From positions 1 to 35,905 of the forward strand of contig JAAYZJ010000318.1 in NCBI GenBank assembly GCA_012514915.1: DNA of 35,905 bases. The letters are read 5' to 3'. Within the stretch, counting starts at the first letter, position 1; every line of letters starts with the position of its first letter. The stretch is from Lentisphaerota bacterium (GTDB lineage: Bacteria; Verrucomicrobiota; Kiritimatiellia; RFP12; JAAYLN01). Positions 7,044 through 14,988 of the stretch are shown here, one piece after another. The translations under genes were made by a program, and so were the position numbers. The notes under the pieces are model-generated. The model was not told the origin of the DNA. It worked only from the letters and a program-made list of their open reading frames with translations, and made no database searches.

Positions 7044-7919
7044 ATGCAGACCATCGGTTTCATCGGCACGGGCGTCATGGGCAGCAGCATGGCGGGGCAT
7101 CTGCTGGCCGCCGGCCACACGCTGCACCTCACGACGCGGACACGCGCCCGGGCGCAGGAGCTGCTCAATCACGGCGCCGTGTGGCACGAGACCCCGGCGG
7201 CGCTGGCCCCCCGGTGCGACACCGTCTGCACGATGGTCGGTTTTCCCGCCGATGTGGAGGCGGTCTATTTCGGAGCCGACGGTCTTCTGGCGGCGGCCCG
7301 GCCCGGGACGCTGCTGATCGATTTCACGACCTCGTGTCCCGACCTCGCGGCGCGCATCGCCGCCGAGGCCCGTTCACGCGGACTGCGGACGCTCGACGCG
7401 CCCGTCTCGGGCGGCGACAAGGGCGCGCGCGAGGCGACCCTCTCGATCATGGTAGGCGGCGACCGGGAGGTTTTCGAAGCCGCCCTGCCGCTGTTCAACC
7501 TCATGGGCAGACGGATCGTGCATCAGGGGCCGGCGGGCAGCGGGCAGCACGCCAAGATGTGCAATCAGATCGCGATTGCGGGCAACATGATCGGCGTCTG
7601 CGAGGCGCTGGCCTATGCCCGGCGGGCGGGACTCGACCCGGAACAGGTGCTGGCCAGCATCGCCTCGGGAGCCGCGGGAAGCTGGTCGCTCTCGAACCTG
7701 GCGCCACGCATGCTGGCCGGCGACTTCGCGCCCGGCTTCTACGTCAAGCATTTCGTCAAGGATCTGGGAATCGCGCTCGAGTCGGCGCGGGCGATGAAGC
7801 TCGATCTGCCCGGCCTCGCCCTCGCCCTGCGGTTGTACCGCGAGCTGGCGGAGGCGGGCGCGGCCGAGTGCGGCACGCAGGCGCTGATCCGGCGCTGGGA
7901 GGCAAGTGGCGGGCGGTAG
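7044..7919 (+). CDS. NAD(P)-dependent beta-hydroxyacid dehydrogenase family oxidoreductase
   Basis: This 291-residue protein belongs to the 3-hydroxyisobutyrate / tartronate semialdehyde reductase family. The Rossmann motif GFIGTGVMGSSMA sits at residues 5-17. It is followed by the substrate-binding DAPVSGGDKGA (about 117-127), GSGQHAKMCNQ with the family's catalytic lysine, and the C-terminal FVKDLGIALESA. The absence of a clear arginine in the position that selects NADP is not diagnostic from sequence alone. It starts 50 bases after nnrD with its own good Shine-Dalgarno and probably shares the operon. It ends only 11 bases from the convergent methyltransferase gene. Substrate is not determinable; a role in uronate or glycolate-type metabolism is speculation. 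Confidence 0.88.
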   Translation: MQTIGFIGTGVMGSSMAGHLLAAGHTLHLTTRTRARAQELLNHGAVWHETPAALAPRCDTVCTMVGFPADVEAVYFGADGLLAAARPGTLLIDFTTSCPDLAARIAAEARSRGLRTLDAPVSGGDKGAREATLSIMVGGDREVFEAALPLFNLMGRRIVHQGPAGSGQHAKMCNQIAIAGNMIGVCEALAYARRAGLDPEQVLASIASGAAGSWSLSNLAPRMLAGDFAPGFYVKHFVKDLGIALESARAMKLDLPGLALALRLYRELAEAGAAECGTQALIRRWEASGGR

Positions 7920-7930
7920 GCGGTGGCGTG

Positions 7931-8845
7931 TCAGCGGGAGAGGGCCTGAACCGCCGCGCGGAGGGCGCGGATATGGTCGGGCGTCGTGCCGCAGCAGCCC
8001 CCGATGATCGACGCGCCGGCGTCCACGAGGCGGGGCACCTGCGCCGCCATCTCCGCGGGAGTTTCCGGGAAGACGTCCTGGCCGTCCACCTGCGCCGGGA
8101 GGCCGGCATTGGCATGCACGAGCAGCGGCACCCCGGCGGCGACGGACCGCATGGCCCGCACGATCTCCACCATCCGTTCGCTGCCGTTGCCGCAGTTGGT
8201 GCCGACGATGTCGGCGCCGTCCGCCAGCATCGCCGCGGCCGCCTCCTCGGGCGACACGCCCATCATGGTGCGGTAGTCGCCCTGCACTGTGCGTGAAAAG
8301 GTGAAGGTGACGATGGCCGTGCAGGCGGTGTGCGCCTTGACGGCCCGCAGCGCCAGCCGTGCCTCCTGGATGTCGCTCATCGTCTCGATGCAGATCGCGT
8401 CGGCGCCGCCCCGCGCCAGCGCCACCACCTGCTCGCGGAAGCTGGCGGCCATCTCGGCCTCGGTGACGTCGCCCATCAGCAGCAGCTTGCCCGTGGGCCC
8501 CACCGAGGCAATCACCCATTTTTCGCCGCCCGCCTCGGCGGCCGCCTCGGCCGAGAGACGCGCGGCGGCCTCGTTGATCGCGACCGCCTGGCCGGACAAG
8601 CCGAAGTGGGCGAGCTGCAGCGAATTGGCGCCGAACGAGTTGGTCTCGACCAGGTCGGCACCGGCCGCGAAATAGGCCTCGGCGATCGCCTTGACCTCGC
8701 GGGGATGATCCAGCGACCAGCGGTCGGGATTCTCGCCGACCTGAAGCCCCTTGGCTTTGAGAAAGGTGCCCCAGGCGCCGTCGGACACCAGGATGCGTCC
8801 GCTGCGGAGCGCCTCGAGGAGTGTGCGTTTCGGAGTGGTCTTCAT
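7931..8845 (-). CDS. Homocysteine S-methyltransferase family protein
   Basis: This 304-residue zinc-dependent methyltransferase domain is of the BHMT/MmuM/MetH-N-terminal type, a TIM barrel that methylates homocysteine. It begins with SDGAWGTFLKAKG (about 21-33; usually DGAMGT). The zinc ligands are Cys218 in GTNCGNG and Cys284-Cys285 in GGCCGTTPDH. Length fits the stand-alone domain, with no cobalamin or folate domain. It is the last gene of the nagA operon and its start overlaps the stop of the upstream fusion gene (ATGA). The methyl donor (S-methylmethionine, betaine or methylfolate) cannot be told from sequence. It may partner with a separate MetH C-terminal half, but none is in the window. 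Confidence 0.85.
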   Translation of the reverse strand: MKTTPKRTLLEALRSGRILVSDGAWGTFLKAKGLQVGENPDRWSLDHPREVKAIAEAYFAAGADLVETNSFGANSLQLAHFGLSGQAVAINEAAARLSAEAAAEAGGEKWVIASVGPTGKLLLMGDVTEAEMAASFREQVVALARGGADAICIETMSDIQEARLALRAVKAHTACTAIVTFTFSRTVQGDYRTMMGVSPEEAAAAMLADGADIVGTNCGNGSERMVEIVRAMRSVAAGVPLLVHANAGLPAQVDGQDVFPETPAEMAAQVPRLVDAGASIIGGCCGTTPDHIRALRAAVQALSR

Positions 8846-10953
8846 TCTTGTCCCCTGTCCGCTTCCGGCGGCCGTGCGGCGGGCTCAGCCGCCACCCAGA
8901 CATCCGGCCAGCAGTCGTTGCCGGTATGGAAAGTAATCCGGACGGCCGCCTCGGCCGGCGTGCCGGTTTCCCACGCGAAGATCTCGTAGTCGGCGGTGTC
9001 GTGCTCGTGCCCGCCCGCGCTCGCCCCGAAGACAAGCAGGCGGCCGTCGGCCGACAGGCGTGGAAAATACTCGTGGCTGAAGGCACCAGGAAGATCGAGG
9101 AGCGGAATCGACGTCTGCGTCGTCAGGGAGTGAAGGAAGATGATGTTCTTCATCTGCCCACCCTGCCCCACATAGAGCAGCGAGTCGTCCGTGGCCCAGT
9201 TCAACTGGCAGGTCGATCCATCGCCGACCGGCGTGAAGACGCCATCGGCATCCACCCAGCCGGTCGCGCGGCGCGCGCCACGCAGCGTGATGGCCGTCGC
9301 GCCGGTTGCTGACCGATAGTCGGGCGTCTGCAGCGAGATCCCCTCGGCAATCGGCGCCTGGCCGGTCCGCAGGAGCACCTGCTCGCGACCGTCGCGCAGC
9401 GACAACCGGATTACCTCGCGGTCACGGTTGCGCTGAAACACGATCGACCGGCCCCCGTCGGCCCAGGTCGCGAAGAAGGCGTTGGTGGCGACCCGCCGTT
9501 CGGTTCCCGTGTCCAGATCGAGGATCCAGGCATCCCACGGGGCCGATTGGCGCTGCGACACCCAGGCCACCTGCGAACGGGCGAACAGGACCTGCCTGCC
9601 GTCCGGCGAGAGCCGGGGATAGGTCTCGGTGTGCGGATCCCGGGTCAGGCGGCGGATATCCTGCGCCGGCCATTCCATGAGGAGGATGTCGTGGTTGCCA
9701 TACCGGTTGGAGCTCCAGACCAGCCGCGCGCGGTGACGGGCCGCCAGGTCGCCCAGCGCCTGAACTTCGGCGGCGCCCGCGGCGACAGCCAACCCCTGCG
9801 ACGGCGGGGTCAGGCGACCGCGTTTGCGCACGGCGCGCCATTCGTAGGCGGCAAACAGCAGGGCCCCCCCCAGGAAGGCGAGGGCCGCGAGGGCGAGGAG
9901 CTTCCGGCGGCGCGGCGGCGCGGCACGTCCGGCGGCCTCCCGGGCGACGGTCGGACGCCCCCACGCGATCGCGACCAAGGCGGCCCCGCCGAGGATGTAA
10001 TCGACCATCTGCGAGACGACGTGCACGGCCAGCATGGCCAGCAGGGCCACTGCGGCGGGGAAGCCGAGCAGGCTCCAAACGGCGGTCGCCCCCCCCTCGT
10101 AGGCGCCGAAACCCATGAGCGTCGGCAGAGGCAGGGCCGCCGCCCCCTCGCCCGCCAGCAGGGCGGGCAGCACCAGGCGCGCGTCCGCTCCGGCCATGGC
10201 CGGCAAGTGGACACGCGTGACGCCGCGGAAAAGGAGGAACAGGCCGGCGTATTTGAACAGACGCACCCCCGCCGAGAGGAGGAACGCGCCCAGCAGCAGA
10301 CGGCGGCTGCGCACGCGGGCCATCGAGGCGAGCGTGTTGTCGACGAAGGCCGCCGCGCGCTGCAGCTGCGGACGGTTCAGCCGCGCCCGCACGCGCGCCC
10401 AGAGGGGAACGATGACCCCGGGCAGGAGGGTGAGCAGGCCCCAGAGACCGACGAGACAGACGAGCGTCAGTGCACCCGCGCCCTTGGCGAGCAGCGGCCA
10501 GGTGGCCTGCCCGCGCGCCCAGGGAGCGGCGATGGCCAGCGCGAGGACGGCGGCCAGCGCGACCAGGTCGAAGAGGAAACTGATCGCCATGCTGCCGAGA
10601 CAAGCCTCGGCCCCGACCCGGTAGTTGCGGTTCATCAGCGCGAGATACCCCAGCTCGCCCGCGCGGGCCGGCAGCAGATCGACCATGGCGTTGCGCGCCA
10701 GCGTCGCCAGGAACGAATGGCCGGCCGACGGCACCCGGGGCTCGCCCGCGCCGCGCAGCAGCAGGCGGTAGCGCTCGGAACGCAGCCACGTCTGCAGCAC
10801 CTGGCAGACCACATAGCCCCCCAGCAACCGCGGAACCACATCGCGGATCGCCGGCCAGAGTTCGGCCTCCTGACCCGTCCCCTGCGCCACCAGTTGGAAG
10901 ATCAGCCCCAGGGTGAGCAGGGAAACGGCCGCGGAAATAACGATTTTCTTCAT
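8842..10953 (-). CDS. Flippase-like (LPG-synthase TM family) membrane domain fused to a TolB-like beta-propeller
   Basis: This 703-residue protein has two parts. Residues 1-335 are hydrophobic with about seven or eight helices. They show features of the lysylphosphatidylglycerol synthase / UPF0104 integral membrane family: FLATLARNAMVDLLPARAGELGYL near residue 81, and a GEGAAALPLPTLMGFGAYEGG stretch near 268. A further helix (about 352-370) leads to residues 400-690, which carry WD40/TolB-type propeller repeats such as LVWSSNRYGNHDI, PRLSPDGRQVLFARS and PRLSADGRLLVFGAS. The start ATG at 10953 (MKKIVIS) is chosen because the frame upstream of it is low-complexity and overlaps the kinase. It sits in the nagA operon. 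A regulated lipid or glycan transporter is possible but unproven. Two runs of eight C's (plus strand) lie inside. Confidence 0.78.
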   Translation of the reverse strand: MKKIVISAAVSLLTLGLIFQLVAQGTGQEAELWPAIRDVVPRLLGGYVVCQVLQTWLRSERYRLLLRGAGEPRVPSAGHSFLATLARNAMVDLLPARAGELGYLALMNRNYRVGAEACLGSMAISFLFDLVALAAVLALAIAAPWARGQATWPLLAKGAGALTLVCLVGLWGLLTLLPGVIVPLWARVRARLNRPQLQRAAAFVDNTLASMARVRSRRLLLGAFLLSAGVRLFKYAGLFLLFRGVTRVHLPAMAGADARLVLPALLAGEGAAALPLPTLMGFGAYEGGATAVWSLLGFPAAVALLAMLAVHVVSQMVDYILGGAALVAIAWGRPTVAREAAGRAAPPRRRKLLALAALAFLGGALLFAAYEWRAVRKRGRLTPPSQGLAVAAGAAEVQALGDLAARHRARLVWSSNRYGNHDILLMEWPAQDIRRLTRDPHTETYPRLSPDGRQVLFARSQVAWVSQRQSAPWDAWILDLDTGTERRVATNAFFATWADGGRSIVFQRNRDREVIRLSLRDGREQVLLRTGQAPIAEGISLQTPDYRSATGATAITLRGARRATGWVDADGVFTPVGDGSTCQLNWATDDSLLYVGQGGQMKNIIFLHSLTTQTSIPLLDLPGAFSHEYFPRLSADGRLLVFGASAGGHEHDTADYEIFAWETGTPAEAAVRITFHTGNDCWPDVWVAAEPAARPPEADRGQE

Positions 10954-11005
10954 AGGGGTTGGCTGCGGCCGGACGCGAGGCGTCCGGGGGTTCCCGTGCC
11001 GCGGT

Positions 11006-12316
11006 TCACGCCGGATCGCCGCGCGCGGCGAGCAGGGCGGCGCCGCGGCAGGCCGGTTCACGACAGGCGGCGGCGACAATGTCGATGCCGAGGCGCTCGC
11101 GCTTGAGTTGCAGCCAGAAGGGGCTGTGCGCGCCGCCTCCGGTCGCGACCACCCGGCCGGGGCGGCCCTCGGGGCAGAGGCGGTCAAGCAGGAGGCCGAG
11201 GGTGTCGGCGGAGGCCGTCATGATCGCCCGGGCGTAGTGTCCGTGCCCATGGTCGGGTTGGCGGTTGTCAAAGCCGGCGAGGCCGGGCTGGAGATGCGCC
11301 TGCGGGCGGGCCGTCAGGCCGTCGCAGTCGGGAGGAACGGCGGCGGCCAGCCGGTCAAGTTCTTGAAAGGTGAGTTCCGGGGCGTACGCGCGCCGATACC
11401 ATTCAAGCACCCCGGCGCCGTTGCCGTCGAAGACCAGCAGCGCGTAGGCGTTGGGTTCGGTTCCGGGGAGATGACAGACGCCCGCGCGCGGACGGTAGTC
11501 GTCCGACAGCCCCACGCAGGCCAGCACGGTTCCGGTCGATTCGCTCACGGGGGCGCAGGCCCCCAGCCCCGCCCCAAGCGCGGCCGCATGGTGATCGAGT
11601 GTTCCGGCCGACACCCTCGCGCCGGACGGAAGTCCCAGCAGGCTGCCGCCCGCCTCCGTGCATCCTCCGACCACCGTGCCGGGACGCAGCGGGGTGGCCA
11701 ACTGCGCCAGGCTCAGGCCGCAGGCCGTGACGGCGTCCGGCCACCAGGCCAGCGCGCGCTGGTCGAGCAGCCCCAGGAGCGAGGCGGTTCCAGCATCCCC
11801 CTGGAAGCGCCCGGTCAGGGCGAAGGAAAGGTAGTCGGAAATCGTCAGGACACGAACCGTCCGACGCCAGAGGGCGGGATCGTGCCGCTGCATCCAGACC
11901 AGCTTCGAGACGGCGGCATGACGGCCGAGGCCGCAGCCAAGGCCGGTCGTGGCCACGAAGTCGGGGCGGTCGGCCAGGCCGCGCACGACGTCGGGCACTT
12001 CCGGCGCGCGGGTGTCGGTCCAGAGGATCAGCGGCGTCAGTGGGTTCGCGGCCCCGTCGAGCAGCACATAACTGTTGGCCTGCGACGACCAGGAGAGCGC
12101 GGAGATCTCGTCGACGCGGGCACACGCGCCCTCCAGGGCCTGCTCCAATCCCTGGCGCAGCGTCTGCCAGAAGGCGTCGACCGCGACCTCCGCCCGGTTG
12201 TCGCCGGATCGAACCGGCACCTCGACCCGTCCGATTCCGCGCAGATGCAGGTCGGGATCGAACAGCCCGAGTTTGAAATAACTGGTTCCGAGGTCGATGC
12301 CAAGCCGATAGTTCAT
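11006..12316 (-). CDS. FGGY-family carbohydrate kinase
   Basis: This 436-residue sugar kinase has the actin-like ATPase fold. The N-terminal phosphate-1 loop GIDLGTSYFKLGLFD is at residues 6-20. LWTDTRAPE is the usual substrate-proximal segment, and GTLDHHAAALG carries the catalytic aspartate. The C-terminal adenosine motif is VVATGGGAHSPFW, and the protein ends with CRGAALLAARG. It is somewhat shorter than typical FGGY kinases (about 480-550). The ATG at 12316 is the natural start; the frame runs on upstream only as an overlap with the ceramidase-like gene. The substrate is unknown. Position between a GlcNAc-6-phosphate deacetylase and a membrane protein suggests an amino or deoxy sugar, which is inference. 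Confidence 0.88.
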   Translation of the reverse strand: MNYRLGIDLGTSYFKLGLFDPDLHLRGIGRVEVPVRSGDNRAEVAVDAFWQTLRQGLEQALEGACARVDEISALSWSSQANSYVLLDGAANPLTPLILWTDTRAPEVPDVVRGLADRPDFVATTGLGCGLGRHAAVSKLVWMQRHDPALWRRTVRVLTISDYLSFALTGRFQGDAGTASLLGLLDQRALAWWPDAVTACGLSLAQLATPLRPGTVVGGCTEAGGSLLGLPSGARVSAGTLDHHAAALGAGLGACAPVSESTGTVLACVGLSDDYRPRAGVCHLPGTEPNAYALLVFDGNGAGVLEWYRRAYAPELTFQELDRLAAAVPPDCDGLTARPQAHLQPGLAGFDNRQPDHGHGHYARAIMTASADTLGLLLDRLCPEGRPGRVVATGGGAHSPFWLQLKRERLGIDIVAAACREPACRGAALLAARGDPA

Positions 12317-12354
12317 GCCGAAATCCAAAGGGACGTGGTGGCGGAACGCTCCGT

Positions 12355-13713
12355 TCAGGTAGCCCGGGACGGCGTGCCGGGGGTCACCGCGCGCGGCAGC
12401 GAGGCCAGCAGGCGCCGGCTCTCCTCCACCAGCAGGCGCCCGCTGTCGGTCGAAAACACCGAGGTGGAGGCCTCGTAGCCGCCTTCGGCCGCCGCCTGCT
12501 CGGTGGCGATGTAACCGGCCATGGTTCCATTGGCGCAGGAACAGACGAACGTATCGGGATCGTCGGCCCGGAGCGCCAGCGCATATTCGATAAAAGCCTC
12601 GCCCTGCCAGCCGATGAACCGCCAGGGACCGACGGCGAGCAGTTGGATTTCGGCCGGCATGCAGCGGCGCAGCGCCTCGGCGATCCGCCCGTCGGCCTGT
12701 GAACGCGCCAGCGCATGACTGGCTTCGGCGCCGAACAGGTCGCATTCCGTCGTCCGCACCAGGGCACGGGGCGTGCCGTCCTCCCGCTGACGCGCCAGCT
12801 TCGCGCGGACGGCGGCCACTTTGGCCGCGGCCGCCTCGATCGTCGGCAGCTCGCGCAGCGGGTATTCCACCGCCGTGCCGGCCGCGGCGAGGACAAGGTC
12901 GCTCCGAAAGACGATGCGCGCCAGCGCCGACTCGACGGCCCGCCCGAGGATCGTGCCGAGGCGGATGGCCTCGTCGAAGGTCTGCCCGCGGACACAGTGG
13001 CGCGGACTCTGGTTGCCGGCCGCCCCCATGTGGTGCAGGACGGGGAGCGACGGGCCAAGCCGCTCCTGCAGGTAGCGGCGGGCCATGGCGGGGAAGTCGC
13101 CCGTCACGAGCGTCGAATCCTCGTGCAGCACCGTCGGGTGCATCGCGTAGACTTCCATGATGCCGATCAAGCGATCGGAGTCGGCCTCGCGCGCCGCGAG
13201 CACGGGGATCTCGGGATCGGCCGGACCGGCGGGATCGCGGCGGTTGGTGCCGATGCCTTCGACCCGCGCCAGGGCCAGGCCGACCACGGCGGGGCGCAGG
13301 GCGCGGCAGGCGTCGATCCCGGCCTGGACGATCCCCGCCTCCAACCGATCCAGGTAGGCGGGGTCGGCGTTGGGAACCACGGTGTCGTAGCTCCCCGGCC
13401 CGCGATCCTGGACGACCGGCCCCGAGTGCGTGTGCGTCGCCGTGACCATGATCTGCCCGGCCGGGGTGCCGGTGGCCTCGGCGATGCGGCGGCGGGCGCG
13501 GGCGACCAAGTCCTTGGGGACGTAGATGATGTCGTTGGCGATGAACAGCAGCCGGGTCGCACCATCGTCGAGGGCCAGTGCGCTGCTGGTGAGCGGGTCA
13601 TGCACGCCGGTGCTCCAGCGGGCGACATGCGGATAGCCGTAGAGGAACTGCGAGTTCAGCGGCGTGATGTCGGCGGCGGCGGCGCCGGCCTGCAAGCGGT
13701 TGCGAGGGGTCAT
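12355..13713 (-). CDS. Neutral/alkaline non-lysosomal ceramidase-like hydrolase, N-terminal-domain type
   Basis: This 452-residue protein belongs to the neutral ceramidase N-terminal domain family, zinc amidases that cleave N-acyl sphingosine. It opens with AGAAAADITP and shows the zinc-binding TATHTHSGPV (about residues 94-103). VYAMHPTVL supplies a further histidine, and HHMGAAGNQSPRH matches the region with the active-site serine. It lacks a signal peptide and the C-terminal domain of true ceramidases, which are about 650-750 residues, so it is probably cytoplasmic. The start at 13713 overlaps the nagA stop (ATGA). Given its place next to nagA and a sugar kinase, the real substrate may be an amide-bearing sugar or glycolipid rather than ceramide; this is inference. 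Confidence 0.8.
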   Translation of the reverse strand: MTPRNRLQAGAAAADITPLNSQFLYGYPHVARWSTGVHDPLTSSALALDDGATRLLFIANDIIYVPKDLVARARRRIAEATGTPAGQIMVTATHTHSGPVVQDRGPGSYDTVVPNADPAYLDRLEAGIVQAGIDACRALRPAVVGLALARVEGIGTNRRDPAGPADPEIPVLAAREADSDRLIGIMEVYAMHPTVLHEDSTLVTGDFPAMARRYLQERLGPSLPVLHHMGAAGNQSPRHCVRGQTFDEAIRLGTILGRAVESALARIVFRSDLVLAAAGTAVEYPLRELPTIEAAAAKVAAVRAKLARQREDGTPRALVRTTECDLFGAEASHALARSQADGRIAEALRRCMPAEIQLLAVGPWRFIGWQGEAFIEYALALRADDPDTFVCSCANGTMAGYIATEQAAAEGGYEASTSVFSTDSGRLLVEESRRLLASLPRAVTPGTPSRAT

Positions 13714-14909
13714 GCTTCCTTCTCCCGGGTGTACACGGTTTGACCGCCGACCCATGTCCGGCGGATCTGGAACGCGTCATCGAACAGTGTCAGATCGGCA
13801 TCGTAGCCCGGCAGCATCCGCCCCTTGCGATGGGCGAGACGGAGCACCTGCGCCGGGTTGGCGCTGGCCATGCGGACGGCCTGCGGCAGGCTGACGCCCG
13901 CGAGTTGGACGGCGTTGCGCACGGCCAGGTTCAGCGTGAGGCCGCTGCCGGCCAGGCCACCCGAGCGGTTGCCGCAGTTCGCCAGGCGCGCCGGCGCGCC
14001 GGGCGCCGCGAACACCACCTCCTGCCCCCCGAAAGTGAAGTGGCCCGGCGGGAGCCCCGCACCCACCATGGCGTCGGTGATCAGACAGACGCGGTCGGGT
14101 CCCTTGCACTGCAAGGCCATTTGAACGGCCACGGGATCGACATGCACGCCGTCGAGGATGAAGTCGACGGAGACGCCCGGCGCGGCCAGGATGGCCTCGA
14201 CGGCGCCGCACGGGCGCACGCCGCCCTCCGTCACGGGAGGCACCGGGAACACGTCGTAAAAGTGGGTGGCATGGCAGGCCCCCGCGGCGATCGCGCGCTG
14301 CGTCTGGACGACCGACGCCTGCGTGTGCGTCATGAAAACCGGCGCGCCCGCGCGGCTCATGATGCGGATCAGCGGTTCGATGTCCGGGATGTCGGGAGCG
14401 ATGCTGAAAACGGCCGGATAGGGAGCGGCCGCGGCCATCAGGGCCTCGACCCGCTTCGGGTCGGCCGGACCGAGAGCCTCGGGGGAAATGGCCCCGGTGA
14501 AGGTGAGGAACGGACCTTCGAGATGAAAGCCCAGCACCGACGCCCCCGGAGCGTCCGAAGCCTGCGCCAGCCGGGCCAGCATGGCGGCATCCTTGCCGGG
14601 AGGCAGCGGACAGACCGTCGGCAGGAATCCCGTGACGCCATACTGCGGCAGGATCCCGGCGATGGCCGCCAGGTGCTCGGGCCCATCGTCGACCAGATGG
14701 CGGTGCATGCCATGGATATGCATGTCGATGAAACCCGGCGCCAGACAGTGCCCCTGCGCGTCGACATAGCGGTCGTCCGGCAAGCCCTCGGGCCGCCCGG
14801 CGGCGCGGATCCGCGCCAGACGTCCGTCGGCGATCTCTACGGCCGAATCGGGCAGGATGGCGTTTTCAAGAATGACACGGGCGTGGTCGATCAGGAGGTC
14901 AATGGACAT
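13710..14909 (-). CDS. nagA: N-acetylglucosamine-6-phosphate deacetylase
   Basis: NagA removes the acetyl group from GlcNAc-6-phosphate, giving glucosamine-6-phosphate, in amino sugar and cell-wall recycling. The 399-residue length is normal. Metal and active-site signatures are visible: GFIDMHIHG (about 58-66), GFHLEGPFL with the metal-binding glutamate, FMTHTQAS, HATHFYDVF and LITDAMVGAG with the catalytic aspartate. The family's usual HLFNAM box is HFYDVF here, a small departure. It heads a five-gene minus-strand operon with four-base overlaps to the next gene. Two candidate promoters lie upstream; the nearer one would give a leaderless mRNA. Confidence 0.92.
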   Translation of the reverse strand: MSIDLLIDHARVILENAILPDSAVEIADGRLARIRAAGRPEGLPDDRYVDAQGHCLAPGFIDMHIHGMHRHLVDDGPEHLAAIAGILPQYGVTGFLPTVCPLPPGKDAAMLARLAQASDAPGASVLGFHLEGPFLTFTGAISPEALGPADPKRVEALMAAAAPYPAVFSIAPDIPDIEPLIRIMSRAGAPVFMTHTQASVVQTQRAIAAGACHATHFYDVFPVPPVTEGGVRPCGAVEAILAAPGVSVDFILDGVHVDPVAVQMALQCKGPDRVCLITDAMVGAGLPPGHFTFGGQEVVFAAPGAPARLANCGNRSGGLAGSGLTLNLAVRNAVQLAGVSLPQAVRMASANPAQVLRLAHRKGRMLPGYDADLTLFDDAFQIRRTWVGGQTVYTREKEA

Positions 14910-14915
14910 CGTACA

Positions 14916-14943
14916 CCTATAGGCTGGACTGGACTATGGACAA
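14916..14943 (-). promoter_or_regulatory. Candidate leaderless promoter of the nagA operon
   Basis: On the minus strand TTGTCC (14938-14943), a 16-bp spacer and TATAGG (14916-14921) precede the nagA ATG by six bases. This is the same -10-to-start spacing as at the lactonase gene. Both boxes match consensus at 4 of 6 positions, so it is weaker evidence than the promoter at 3558. Confidence 0.4.
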
Positions 14944-14971
14944 GGTTAGCAGAGGCCGCCAACCCGTGCAA
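14943..14971 (-). promoter_or_regulatory. Alternative, upstream promoter of nagA
   Basis: On the minus strand TTGCAC (14966-14971), a 17-bp spacer and an extended -10 TGC-TAACCT (hexamer 14943-14948) form a second candidate. It would give a 5' leader of about 27 bases with a weak AGGTG ribosome site. It competes with the nearer candidate; sequence alone does not choose between them. Confidence 0.35.
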
Positions 14972-14988
14972 TGTTCAATCACGTCCCA

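Noticed and set aside
7374..9086. A 570-codon minus-strand frame covering the dehydrogenase and methyltransferase genes
   Set aside because: It overlaps two well-supported genes in other frames and has only arginine/glycine-rich low-complexity sequence.
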